DNA of 37,796 nucleotides from Trichocoleus desertorum ATA4-8-CV12. GTDB lineage: Bacteria > Cyanobacteriota > Cyanobacteriia > FACHB-46. Location: the NCBI GenBank assembly GCA_019358975.1, contig JAHHIL010000054.1, positions 1-37,796 on the forward strand. The letters run 5' to 3'. The position numbers and the translations under genes were made by a program. The notes under the pieces are model-generated. The model ran no database searches, was not told the DNA's origin, and saw only the letters and a list, made by a program, of their open reading frames with translations. Each line of letters opens with the position of its first letter. The first letter of the stretch is position 1. Below, piece after piece: positions 15,964-23,329 of this stretch.

Positions 15964-17076
15964 ATGTCCCTAATTTTGACGTTTTTGGGAAAAGGTGGTA
16001 CGGGTCGGACAACGGTTGCGATCGCCACTGCCAAACGCTTTGCTGGTCAAGGTAAGCGAGTTTTGCTCGTCGGTCAAGATCCTGGCCCAAATCTGGGTTG
16101 GCTCTTGGGAACTGCTTTGACGGCTGACCCCCAAGAAATTGCCCCCAATCTACAGGCTGTGCAGTTTCAAAGCGCCACTCTCCTAGAGCGCAGTTGGGAA
16201 GAAGTCAAAAAGATAGAAGCTCAGTACTTACGGACTCCTATCTTAAAGGCTGTATTTGGTCAAGAATTGGGCGTTCTCCCTGGCATGGATAGCGCTTTAG
16301 CCCTCAATGCGCTGCGCGAGTACGATGCCAGCGGTCAGTATGATGTCATTGTTTACGATGGCACAGGCGACCAGACTACCCTGCGGATGCTAGGGATGCC
16401 CGAGGTTCTGAGCTGGTATGTACGCCGCTTCCGTAAAGTTTTTACCGATTCCGATCTAGGTAGAACGATCTTAGAATCGCCTTTTGTTCAGCCTTTAGTC
16501 AGCACCGTTCTCAACGTCAGTTGGTCACCCGATAATTGGGCTCAGCCTACCAATCAGGTGAGCAATATATTAGACGAAGGGAAAGCTGCCGTTAACAATC
16601 CTCACCGGGTGGCTGCCTACTTGGTCACTACCGCAGATCCAGCGGCGATCGCCACGGCTCGTTATCTCTGGGGCAGTGCTCAACAAATTGGCCTGACAGT
16701 CGGTGGGGTGATTCTGAATCAAGCAATGGTGAGTCACGCGATCGCGCAAACGCTAACCACTGAGTTTGATCCCCTCACAACTCATGCTTTTCCAGTACGA
16801 ACCGGAGATGATTGGCAGCCGCTGATGGACGCTTTGCCCGACTTTAGCCAAGCCGATCAAGCACCAAGAGCGATCGCGGTGAATGTGGCTGAGCGCAAGG
16901 TTGCTCTCTTTCTCCCAGGCTTTGACAAAAAGCAAGTCAAGCTCTCGCAGAACGGCCCTGAAATCACTATTGAGGCAGGTGATCAGCGACGTAATATTTC
17001 ATTGCCACCTGAATTGAGTGGCAAACCCGTGACAGGTGCCAAATTCCAAGATGGTTACCTAGTCATCTCGTTTTAA
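15964..17076 (+). CDS. Get3d/ArsA-family ATPase with alpha-crystallin-like C-terminal domain
   Basis: The 370-residue protein begins with the deviant Walker A loop of ArsA/Get3/MinD ATPases, GKGGTGRTT (residues 9-17). YDVIVYDGTGDQTTLRML near 130-147 corresponds to the switch region. The last 70 residues (VAERKVALFLPGFDKKQVKLS to LVISF) form an HSP20/alpha-crystallin-type beta domain. This combination marks Get3d, the Get3 branch of cyanobacteria and chloroplasts. The lysine normally contacting phosphate in the P-loop is Arg15 here, while signature Lys10 is kept. The role is unsettled; handling of hydrophobic clients is assumed by analogy with Get3. chlG follows after 75 bases on the same strand. 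Confidence 0.85.
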   Translation: MSLILTFLGKGGTGRTTVAIATAKRFAGQGKRVLLVGQDPGPNLGWLLGTALTADPQEIAPNLQAVQFQSATLLERSWEEVKKIEAQYLRTPILKAVFGQELGVLPGMDSALALNALREYDASGQYDVIVYDGTGDQTTLRMLGMPEVLSWYVRRFRKVFTDSDLGRTILESPFVQPLVSTVLNVSWSPDNWAQPTNQVSNILDEGKAAVNNPHRVAAYLVTTADPAAIATARYLWGSAQQIGLTVGGVILNQAMVSHAIAQTLTTEFDPLTTHAFPVRTGDDWQPLMDALPDFSQADQAPRAIAVNVAERKVALFLPGFDKKQVKLSQNGPEITIEAGDQRRNISLPPELSGKPVTGAKFQDGYLVISF

Positions 17077-17151
17077 TCTGTTGATTGAGCATCTCGATTG
17101 AGCTGTTGAGAAGTAGTTGCCTGGGCTCCAGGCATTAAATCTAAAAACCTT

Positions 17152-18240
17152 ATGTCTGACCCAACTCCCTTACCTCCAGACTCCAATATTTCTCCCGCAG
17201 CTGAGGTAGCAGAAGTTCAAGATGCTGCTGCCAAGCTAGATGTGCAAGCGAATACCCCTGCCCCTTTGAGCCCAACGGCTCCAGAAGCTACACGGAGTGC
17301 CAAAGCCCGACAACTCCTGGGTATGAAAGGGGCGGAAGCAGGAGAAACCTCAATTTGGAAGATTCGCCTGCAACTGATGAAGCCGATCACCTGGATTCCT
17401 TTAATCTGGGGCGTAGTCTGCGGGGCAGCTTCTGGTGGAAATTTTCGCTGGAGCCTAGAGTGTGTCTTAATCTCAGCGGCTTGTATGTTGATGTCAGGGC
17501 CGATGCTAACGGGCTACACCCAGACCATCAATGATTTCTATGACCGAGATCTAGACGCCATCAACGAACCCTACCGCCCGATTCCTTCTGGAGCCATTTC
17601 GTTGCCGCAAGTGCAGGTGCAAATTTGGGCACTGCTCCTAGGGGGTGTTGGCATTGCTTATGCGCTCGATCAGTGGGCAGGGCATGCGTTTCCCACCATT
17701 ACAGTGCTAGCTCTAGGTGGCTCCTTTGTGTCTTATATTTATTCCGCGCCACCCCTCAAGCTAAAGCAAAATGGTTGGTTGGGTAACTATGCGTTGGGGG
17801 CGAGTTACATCGCGTTGCCTTGGTGGGCGGGGCATGCTCTATTTGGCGATCTCAATCCCACGATTGTGTTGTTGACTTTGTTTTACAGTTTTTCGGGCTT
17901 GGGAATTGCGATCGTAAATGACTTCAAAAGTGTGGAGGGCGATCGCCAGTTAGGATTGAAGTCTTTGCCCGTAATGTTTGGAGTTGCCACCGCTGCCTGG
18001 ATCTGCGTGCTGATGATTGATGTGTTTCAACTGGGCGTTGCGGCTTATTTACTCAGCATTCACCAAAATCTATACGCTGTGATTTTGCTATTGCTGGTAA
18101 TTCCTCAAATCACGTTCCAAGATATGTACTTTTTGCGCGATCCGCTCAAGAATGACGTGAAGTATCAAGCTAGTGCTCAGCCCTTTTTAGTGTTGGGGAT
18201 GCTAGTCGCTGCTCTAGCCCTGGGTCATGCTGGAGTTTAG
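17152..18240 (+). CDS. chlG: Chlorophyll synthase (chlorophyllide polyprenyltransferase)
   Basis: The 362-residue integral membrane enzyme attaches a phytyl or geranylgeranyl tail to chlorophyllide a. UbiA-family motifs are clear: the first Asp-rich motif NDFYDRDLDAINEPYRPIPSG and the second DFKSVEGDRQLGLKSLP, with about eight or nine helices between and after them. The first 65 residues are a polar Ala/Pro-rich extension, followed by LKPITWIPLIWG, the usual beginning of ChlG. ATG 17152 is the first start. A small perfect hairpin (GCCTGG 17119-17124, CCAGGC 17128-17133) sits in the leader, 18 bases before the start. It may tune read-through from the Get3d gene or translation. Confidence 0.96.
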   Translation: MSDPTPLPPDSNISPAAEVAEVQDAAAKLDVQANTPAPLSPTAPEATRSAKARQLLGMKGAEAGETSIWKIRLQLMKPITWIPLIWGVVCGAASGGNFRWSLECVLISAACMLMSGPMLTGYTQTINDFYDRDLDAINEPYRPIPSGAISLPQVQVQIWALLLGGVGIAYALDQWAGHAFPTITVLALGGSFVSYIYSAPPLKLKQNGWLGNYALGASYIALPWWAGHALFGDLNPTIVLLTLFYSFSGLGIAIVNDFKSVEGDRQLGLKSLPVMFGVATAAWICVLMIDVFQLGVAAYLLSIHQNLYAVILLLLVIPQITFQDMYFLRDPLKNDVKYQASAQPFLVLGMLVAALALGHAGV

Positions 18241-18281
18241 GGGATCAGCATAGGCCACCTAGGACGCTTCAAACAATTTTT

Positions 18282-18318
18282 TGTCTGGAAAGGTTATGAA
18301 TACTTGACTTTCCAGACA
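18282..18318. repeat. Perfect 11-bp hairpin between chlG and the PBP gene
   Basis: TGTCTGGAAAG (18282-18292) and CTTTCCAGACA (18308-18318) pair perfectly around a 15-base loop. A T-run precedes it on the plus strand and none follows, so it is not a standard terminator for chlG. It could be a processing site, an operator, or a terminator-like 3' end that protects the chlG message. Confidence 0.55.
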
Positions 18319-18424
18319 GAGTTGCGATAAGACGATTTCGATTATTGGGGTGCAGATTGGGATACCAAGCCCTAAAATAAGAGCGAATGGCGGCTTGGTG
18401 AGTGGTGGTGAGTGAGGAGCTATA

Positions 18425-20848
18425 GTGGCAAAGTTTATCTCAAGGTTCAGAGGCTTTTCGACCAAGTTGAATCCTGCTGAATCAGCGGAACCTGGATCGA
18501 CCCTCTCCAATGATCAAGCGCAACCCAAGCGACGGCGCAAGAAAGTGCCTAAATCACCAGGCAAGCGGCTAGCATCGAACGTTAAAGAACTATCCTCTCA
18601 GGCGATCGCTAACGTTGAGGGTTCGCGGTTGGCCCCGATTCTGCGCCCCTTTCAAGGCCCCAAACCTCTCCATCGCAACCGTCTCTTTTGGCTGGGTCTC
18701 GGTTTAAGTAGTGGCCTGTGCGCTCTGGGGGTTGGCTGGTGGTCGTTAAAGAGCACTTTGCCCGACACTGGCAGTATTTTTACCTTTGTCCGCGATGGGA
18801 CTCTCACGGTTAAAGCCGCTGACGGTACTATCCTACAGCAGTCTGGGCCTGCCACACGGGAAAAATTGACGATGGGTCAATTTCCCAAAACCGCAGTTGA
18901 AGCTTTCATTGCTGCGGAAGATCGTCGCTTCTATCAGCATCAGGGGGTTGACTATCAAGGCATTTTGCGCGCAGCCCTCTCCAATCTAGTCTCAGGCGAT
19001 TTGGTGCAGGGCGGTAGTACCATTACGCAGCAGGTCGCTCGTATCGTTTTTCTAAATCAAGAGCGTAGCATCACTCGCAAACTTAAAGAAGCGATGCTGG
19101 CTCAAGAATTAGAGCGACAGATGCCGAAAGAGCAGATTCTAGAGCGCTACTTGAACTTGGTTTATTTGGGTTCGGGTGCCTATGGCGTGGCTGATGCCGC
19201 TTGGGTGTATTTTAGTAAGCCAGTCGAGAAGCTGACTTTGCCAGAAACGGCGATGATTGCTGGGTTGCCTCCTGCGCCGAGTGTTTACTCGCCCTTAGTC
19301 AATCCAGAAACGGCAACGAAGCGGCGCAATGTAGTGTTGCAGCGAATGCAGGATGCGGGCTACATCAGCAAAGCCGAGATGGATCAAGCGATCGCGGCTC
19401 CTTTGAAACTAAAACCCAGTTCACCCAAGCGCTTGGTGATCGAAGCGCCCTATTTTACCTCTTATGTCCAGCAAGAATTGCCGAAGTACGTTTCTCCCGA
19501 AGCTTTGGAACTGGGTGGGCTAACCGTTGAGACGACCCTCAACCGACAATGGCAGAAAGCCGCAGAAAAAGCGATTAAAGATGCGGTGGAGCTAGATGGA
19601 TCGGCGGAGGGCTTTAGCCAAGCAGCGTTAGTCGCGATCGATCCTCGTAATGGTCAGGTTAAGGCATTGGTAGGAGGTGACGGCTATAGCAAGAGCCAAT
19701 TTAACCGAGCCACACAAGCCCAACGCCAACCCGGTTCCACATTCAAAACCTTGGTTTACACAAGCGCGATCGCGGCTGGCTTCTCTCCCACCGATGGGTA
19801 TTTGGATGCTCAATATACCGTGGATGGTTACAAGCCTCAGAACTACGGCAAAACCTATCGGGGCTGGGTATCCATGCGAGATGCCTTGACCTATTCTGTC
19901 AACGTGGTTGCTGTCAAGGTCTTAATTGACGTTGGGTTTGATCCGGTTGTCAAGATGGCGAAAGACATGGGCATTCAGTCTACGTTAATGCCAACTTATT
20001 CCCTAGCCCTAGGAGCCTCGGAAGTTAACTTGCTAGAGCTGACTAGTGCTTATGGGACCTTAGCCGCTCAAGGAAATGCTGTCCCAGTCCACGGTATTAC
20101 TCGGATTCTCAATCGACAGGGAGAAGTTCTCTACAGCGCTGACTTTAAACCCAAACGAGTGGTTGATAAAGGCACTGCTTCCATCCTCACTTGGATGCTG
20201 GAAGGTGTGGTGCAGTCTGGGACGGGGCGGCCAGCACAATTGGGGCGGCCTGTGGCTGGAAAAACGGGCACTTCTGAGGAGGCGCGTGATCTCTGGTTTA
20301 TTGGCTATATCCCTCAGGTAGTTACAGGGGTTTGGTTGGGCAACGACAACAATGACCCAACTTGGGGGTCGAGTGGTACGGCTGCTCACACTTGGCGTGA
20401 ATTCATGACTAAGGCCGTGCAAGGCATGTCAGTAGAGAAGTTCCCAGAGTTACCAAGTTTTGAAGGGCGCAAAGGCAGCATCAAAGCCAAGCCTGTGACT
20501 CCAAAGCGAGAGCTTTCGGGCAGTACTGCGCCTGAAACTGGGGCTGCGAGTAGCGAAAGCTCTGGTGGCGGATACGATTCTGGGAGTAGCTACGATTCTG
20601 GGGGTGGCTATGATTCTGGGGGTGGCTATGATTCTGGTGAGAGCTATGACTCCGGTGCGTCTTACGATCCAGCTCCGAGCGAACCTGCGCCTGAACCTGT
20701 GGCAGAGGAAGCTCCACCCAGCGACTATGTTCCTGAAGAAGCACCCGTAGAAGAAGCTCCACCCAGCGACTATGTTCCTGAGGAAGAAGCTCCACCTGCC
20801 GAACCTGCACCACCTGCGGATTCTGAGCCTGCGCCACCCGCACTCTAA
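18425..20848 (+). CDS. Class A penicillin-binding protein (PBP1a-type)
   Basis: The 807-residue bifunctional enzyme polymerises and cross-links peptidoglycan. After a basic cytoplasmic segment, one membrane helix (LFWLGLGLSSGLCALGVGWW, about 97-116) anchors it. The GT51 glycosyltransferase domain has EDRRFYQHQGVD and QGGSTITQQVAR. The transpeptidase domain has the serine motif STFK (Ser438-Lys441), YSVN, and KTGTS (613-617). All catalytic elements are intact. The end is unusual: repeated YDSGGG-type units (about 715-742), then a Pro/Glu-rich part with APPSDYVPEE twice. The start is GTG 18425, preceded by GAGGAG about seven bases upstream. No terminator is obvious after the stop. Confidence 0.92.
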   Translation: MAKFISRFRGFSTKLNPAESAEPGSTLSNDQAQPKRRRKKVPKSPGKRLASNVKELSSQAIANVEGSRLAPILRPFQGPKPLHRNRLFWLGLGLSSGLCALGVGWWSLKSTLPDTGSIFTFVRDGTLTVKAADGTILQQSGPATREKLTMGQFPKTAVEAFIAAEDRRFYQHQGVDYQGILRAALSNLVSGDLVQGGSTITQQVARIVFLNQERSITRKLKEAMLAQELERQMPKEQILERYLNLVYLGSGAYGVADAAWVYFSKPVEKLTLPETAMIAGLPPAPSVYSPLVNPETATKRRNVVLQRMQDAGYISKAEMDQAIAAPLKLKPSSPKRLVIEAPYFTSYVQQELPKYVSPEALELGGLTVETTLNRQWQKAAEKAIKDAVELDGSAEGFSQAALVAIDPRNGQVKALVGGDGYSKSQFNRATQAQRQPGSTFKTLVYTSAIAAGFSPTDGYLDAQYTVDGYKPQNYGKTYRGWVSMRDALTYSVNVVAVKVLIDVGFDPVVKMAKDMGIQSTLMPTYSLALGASEVNLLELTSAYGTLAAQGNAVPVHGITRILNRQGEVLYSADFKPKRVVDKGTASILTWMLEGVVQSGTGRPAQLGRPVAGKTGTSEEARDLWFIGYIPQVVTGVWLGNDNNDPTWGSSGTAAHTWREFMTKAVQGMSVEKFPELPSFEGRKGSIKAKPVTPKRELSGSTAPETGAASSESSGGGYDSGSSYDSGGGYDSGGGYDSGESYDSGASYDPAPSEPAPEPVAEEAPPSDYVPEEAPVEEAPPSDYVPEEEAPPAEPAPPADSEPAPPAL

Positions 20849-20966
20849 AGGACTGTCTTAGGAGGGGGAGACGAATCCAACTCTAGGGAGATCCCCCTTC
20901 TCAGCAGGCTCTGCTACGGTTGTTGTACTGTAAATTAGTATTTCAAAGCGTAGAGAGGTTATTAAG

Positions 20967-21194
20967 ATGTCTTTATTAATTGCGGCTGCAGCAGATGTGG
21001 CAACCAATACTCCCCACTTCCCCATCTCTGCAACCCTCGTTTATATCGTTGGATTTATTGCAGCTGCGTCAATTGGTTCGATTGCTTGGTATAACTCTAA
21101 GCGTCCCGTAGGCTGGGAAGCTAAGGATCGTCCTGACATTGTGCCCGAAGTAGAGAAGGAAGAAACTCCTGGCATTGGTCAGCCTTTGAAGTAG
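20967..21194 (+). CDS. Psb35-like small thylakoid membrane protein, 75 aa
   Basis: The protein has an N-terminal hydrophobic stretch, then HFPISATLVYIVGFIAAASIGSIAWYNSKRPVGWE, i.e. one membrane helix followed by a conserved basic and aromatic turn, and an acidic C-terminal tail (RPDIVPEVEKEE). This resembles the cyanobacterial Psb35 (Ssl2148-type) proteins linked to photosystem II and CP47. I rely on memory, and a generic small membrane protein remains possible. GAGAGG lies upstream of ATG 20967. The tail is altered by a duplication: 21147-21182 is repeated at 21188-21223 with a 41-base offset, so the second copy is out of frame and supplies the TAG stop. Confidence 0.7.
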   Translation: MSLLIAAAADVATNTPHFPISATLVYIVGFIAAASIGSIAWYNSKRPVGWEAKDRPDIVPEVEKEETPGIGQPLK

Positions 21195-21223
21195 AGAAGG
21201 AAGAAGCTCCTGGCATTGATCAG
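21147..21223 (+). repeat. Tandem duplication across the 3' end of the Psb35-like gene
   Basis: Two 36-base copies (21147-21182 and 21188-21223) match at 34 positions and are offset by 41 bases. Read in the original frame, the second copy would encode EVEKEEAPGIDQRR and a TAA stop, probably the ancestral C-terminus. Because 41 is not a multiple of three, the present protein ends PGIGQPLK at a stop inside the second copy. Confidence 0.8.
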
Positions 21224-21267
21224 CGTCGCTAAGTTTTTAGAAAATTCAGCAAAGTGGTCTAGTGTGA

Positions 21268-21299
21268 AACTCCAGTGCATCAGCTGGAGTTATTTTTTT
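21268..21299 (+). terminator. Terminator of the Psb35-like gene
   Basis: AACTCCAG (21268-21275) pairs with CTGGAGTT (21284-21291) and is followed by ATTTTTTT. It overlaps the last codons of the TerB-like gene on the opposite strand, so it lies between convergent units. Confidence 0.82.
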
Positions 21300-21708
21300 C
21301 GTCTAGCCACTGAGCGTAGAGCTTGTGAATTGTGGATAAAACAGCACTTTGTCGTTCTTCAGGTAAACTCGCCATAGAGTCTAGAAGTTGTAAGTTGGCG
21401 AGTAGGCTGCTCTCTTCACTTGCAACATTGCCATCTTTAAAGATTAAGTGCCGCGATCGCTTGAATGAGTTGGCGGCACTCTGCCGAAGTAGGGCGATCG
21501 CCCAAATATTCTTGAATCCAGCGGTAACATTCTGTGGGGAAACCGCGACGAACTCGTGTAGGAGGGGCTGTAGCTCAGGAGCATCGGCAGCTCCCGTTTC
21601 CTCGGCGATTTGGTGCAGATATTCTCGCTCCTCTGGCTGCATTTTGCCATTAATCTAAGCCGCTCCCACCAGAATTTTGAGCAGCGCTGCCTTTGCATTG
21701 GCTGTCAT
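21280..21708 (-). pseudogene. TerB-like protein gene with an internal stop codon
   Basis: The frame opens at ATG 21708 with a purine-rich ribosome-binding site (GGGGGAAG) just upstream and reads MTANAKAALLKILVGAA, then TAG (21657-21655), then INGKMQPEEREYLHQIAEE and on to the natural end at 21280. In cyanobacterial TerB-like proteins the residue after GAA is normally tryptophan (GAAWIDG-type), so TGG has probably become TAG. The remaining 120 residues from ATG 21642 are undamaged, so either the mutation is recent, translation restarts at 21642, or the base is a sequencing error. TerB-type domains are small helical metal-binding-like folds linked to tellurite and stress systems. The biological role in this group is unknown. 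Confidence 0.75.
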
Positions 21709-21815
21709 CCTACTTCCCCCTGAATTGACGAATGGCTTACTGACGGTGTGAAACCTGACGTAGCTTTTATTATTTGCGTAAGTTTTTTCCAAATCAAATT
21801 CTTAAGCTGCTATTT

Positions 21816-23288
21816 CTAGAGGCTCTTATTCCAATACTCTAAACCAGTGACAATTACATCTTCCAGCCATTGCTTAAACCGTTCTGTAAGAATGCTTTCC
21901 TCATCTGCATAAGAGAATTGAAATACAGAGTCCGTTAAAGATTGAATATCACTAATATTGCGCTCACCTTCCTCAGTGTTATCTCTGTGATAAGCACAAG
22001 CAGAACATACAAGCAAACCCCGATACTCATGTCCGAGAGCATGAAATGATAAGAGAATTGTGGTTGATGTTTCTGTTTCTATGTTGATTGCCAACTGTAT
22101 CCAACTGTGATATGGGCGAAGATTCGCAAAGTAACCTAACTGCTTAGCTGTCTCTACAATTTGATAGCGATGATAGTACGACCTAGGATCACCAGCAGGA
22201 GCTGAAACAGTAAAAATTTGAGAGTCACTAACTAGATTCTGAACAGATGACTTTATTTCATTAGCGATGTCTTGTAAACGATGGGAAGCGATCGCAAACA
22301 AATTGGCAGCAAAACTCTCGACATTTCGACAACGCTCCTGAACAGTTGCTGATTGGTTTTGTTGAAGCTTATCTGCTATGGAGGCAATTACAGCCTGAGC
22401 ACGTCGTGTCTCTGACAAAATTTGTTCAGATAAACCAAGACTACGAATAAATGATTGCTTTTGGCTTTTGGAGAATAGGTAAATTAAGCCTGACAAGTCC
22501 CCTTGGTCTGCTTGCTCTGAGGCTGAAATGTACGCTGCTCGATCATCACGAGTAAGAACTAAAGGGAACCATCCAGCTTGGATGAAAACTAAACTAGCAA
22601 GGCAACGAGCAACTCGGCCATTACCATCTTGAAATGGGTGAATTTGTGTAAAGCGATGATGTAACCATGCTGCCTCAACTTCAGGAGGAATTGATTGTGC
22701 TTGGTGTTGGTGATGCCATTCCACCAACTGATCCATTTCGGATGCTACTTGTTCCGGTAGGCAATATTCATGAACAGAGCCATCCAATCGCATAGGATTA
22801 TTGGGTTGCCGTTTCCAATCACCTTTTATGATAGGAACAAGGATTACTTGACCTGTAGATGGAATGAAAGCTTCAGTACTATCCTGGCTCTGTGTTAGAA
22901 GTTGATGCAACTGTCTGATATAGAAGGTTGAGAGAGTTCTTTGCCCACCCACAAAATCAAAGAGTCCTTCAATTGCTGCCTCTTGATCCTGAATGAGAGA
23001 AACAACCTGTTTGACGGGGCGATCTGTAGCTCCATGAGGAATTAAAGCCTCATTAATTCCTTGTTCAATCAATAAGCGTGTGATCCCGCGATCCAGAGTG
23101 TACAAACGTTCAATAATGCCAGTTTCAATAGCAATTTCCCGGCGCAGCCTCTCCATAAAAGTTTTAAACTCTCCGGAGGAGCGAAGACGCTGTGCCTGTT
23201 CATCCCAAACCGTAACTAGAGGTGGCAACTCAGCACTGGCTAACTGCTTCCAATCTGATGGTAAGTTCTCTATTGGTTGCCACTGCAT
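21816..23288 (-). CDS. Fic-domain protein (probable AMPylator)
   Basis: The 490-residue protein carries an intact Fic motif HPFQDGNGRVAR (217-228), so the catalytic His217 and phosphate-binding residues are present. Fic enzymes usually transfer AMP, or another nucleotide moiety, to hydroxyl groups of target proteins. An N-terminal helix with EIAIETGIIERLY (51-63) may be the built-in inhibitory helix of class II Fic proteins, though its Ser/Thr-x3-Glu-Gly/Asn pattern is imperfect. The C-terminal third is a separate region of unknown fold. ATG 23288 starts it. No antitoxin-like small gene is adjacent. Few GCGATCGC octamers and a more AT-rich look than its neighbours suggest acquisition. Confidence 0.88.
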   Translation of the reverse strand: MQWQPIENLPSDWKQLASAELPPLVTVWDEQAQRLRSSGEFKTFMERLRREIAIETGIIERLYTLDRGITRLLIEQGINEALIPHGATDRPVKQVVSLIQDQEAAIEGLFDFVGGQRTLSTFYIRQLHQLLTQSQDSTEAFIPSTGQVILVPIIKGDWKRQPNNPMRLDGSVHEYCLPEQVASEMDQLVEWHHQHQAQSIPPEVEAAWLHHRFTQIHPFQDGNGRVARCLASLVFIQAGWFPLVLTRDDRAAYISASEQADQGDLSGLIYLFSKSQKQSFIRSLGLSEQILSETRRAQAVIASIADKLQQNQSATVQERCRNVESFAANLFAIASHRLQDIANEIKSSVQNLVSDSQIFTVSAPAGDPRSYYHRYQIVETAKQLGYFANLRPYHSWIQLAINIETETSTTILLSFHALGHEYRGLLVCSACAYHRDNTEEGERNISDIQSLTDSVFQFSYADEESILTERFKQWLEDVIVTGLEYWNKSL

Positions 23289-23329
23289 AAAAAACTTTTT
23301 GCCAATTCACATAAACAGATTATTATAGG

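Noticed and set aside
20561-20660. Repeat array resembling a CRISPR
   Set aside because: The repeats are short, in frame and encode YDSGG units; there are no spacers of constant length. I see no CRISPR array in the window.
20060-20843. Two 120-codon minus-strand frames inside the PBP gene
   Set aside because: They are antisense to conserved transpeptidase and repeat sequence. The second is just the reverse reading of the tandem repeats.
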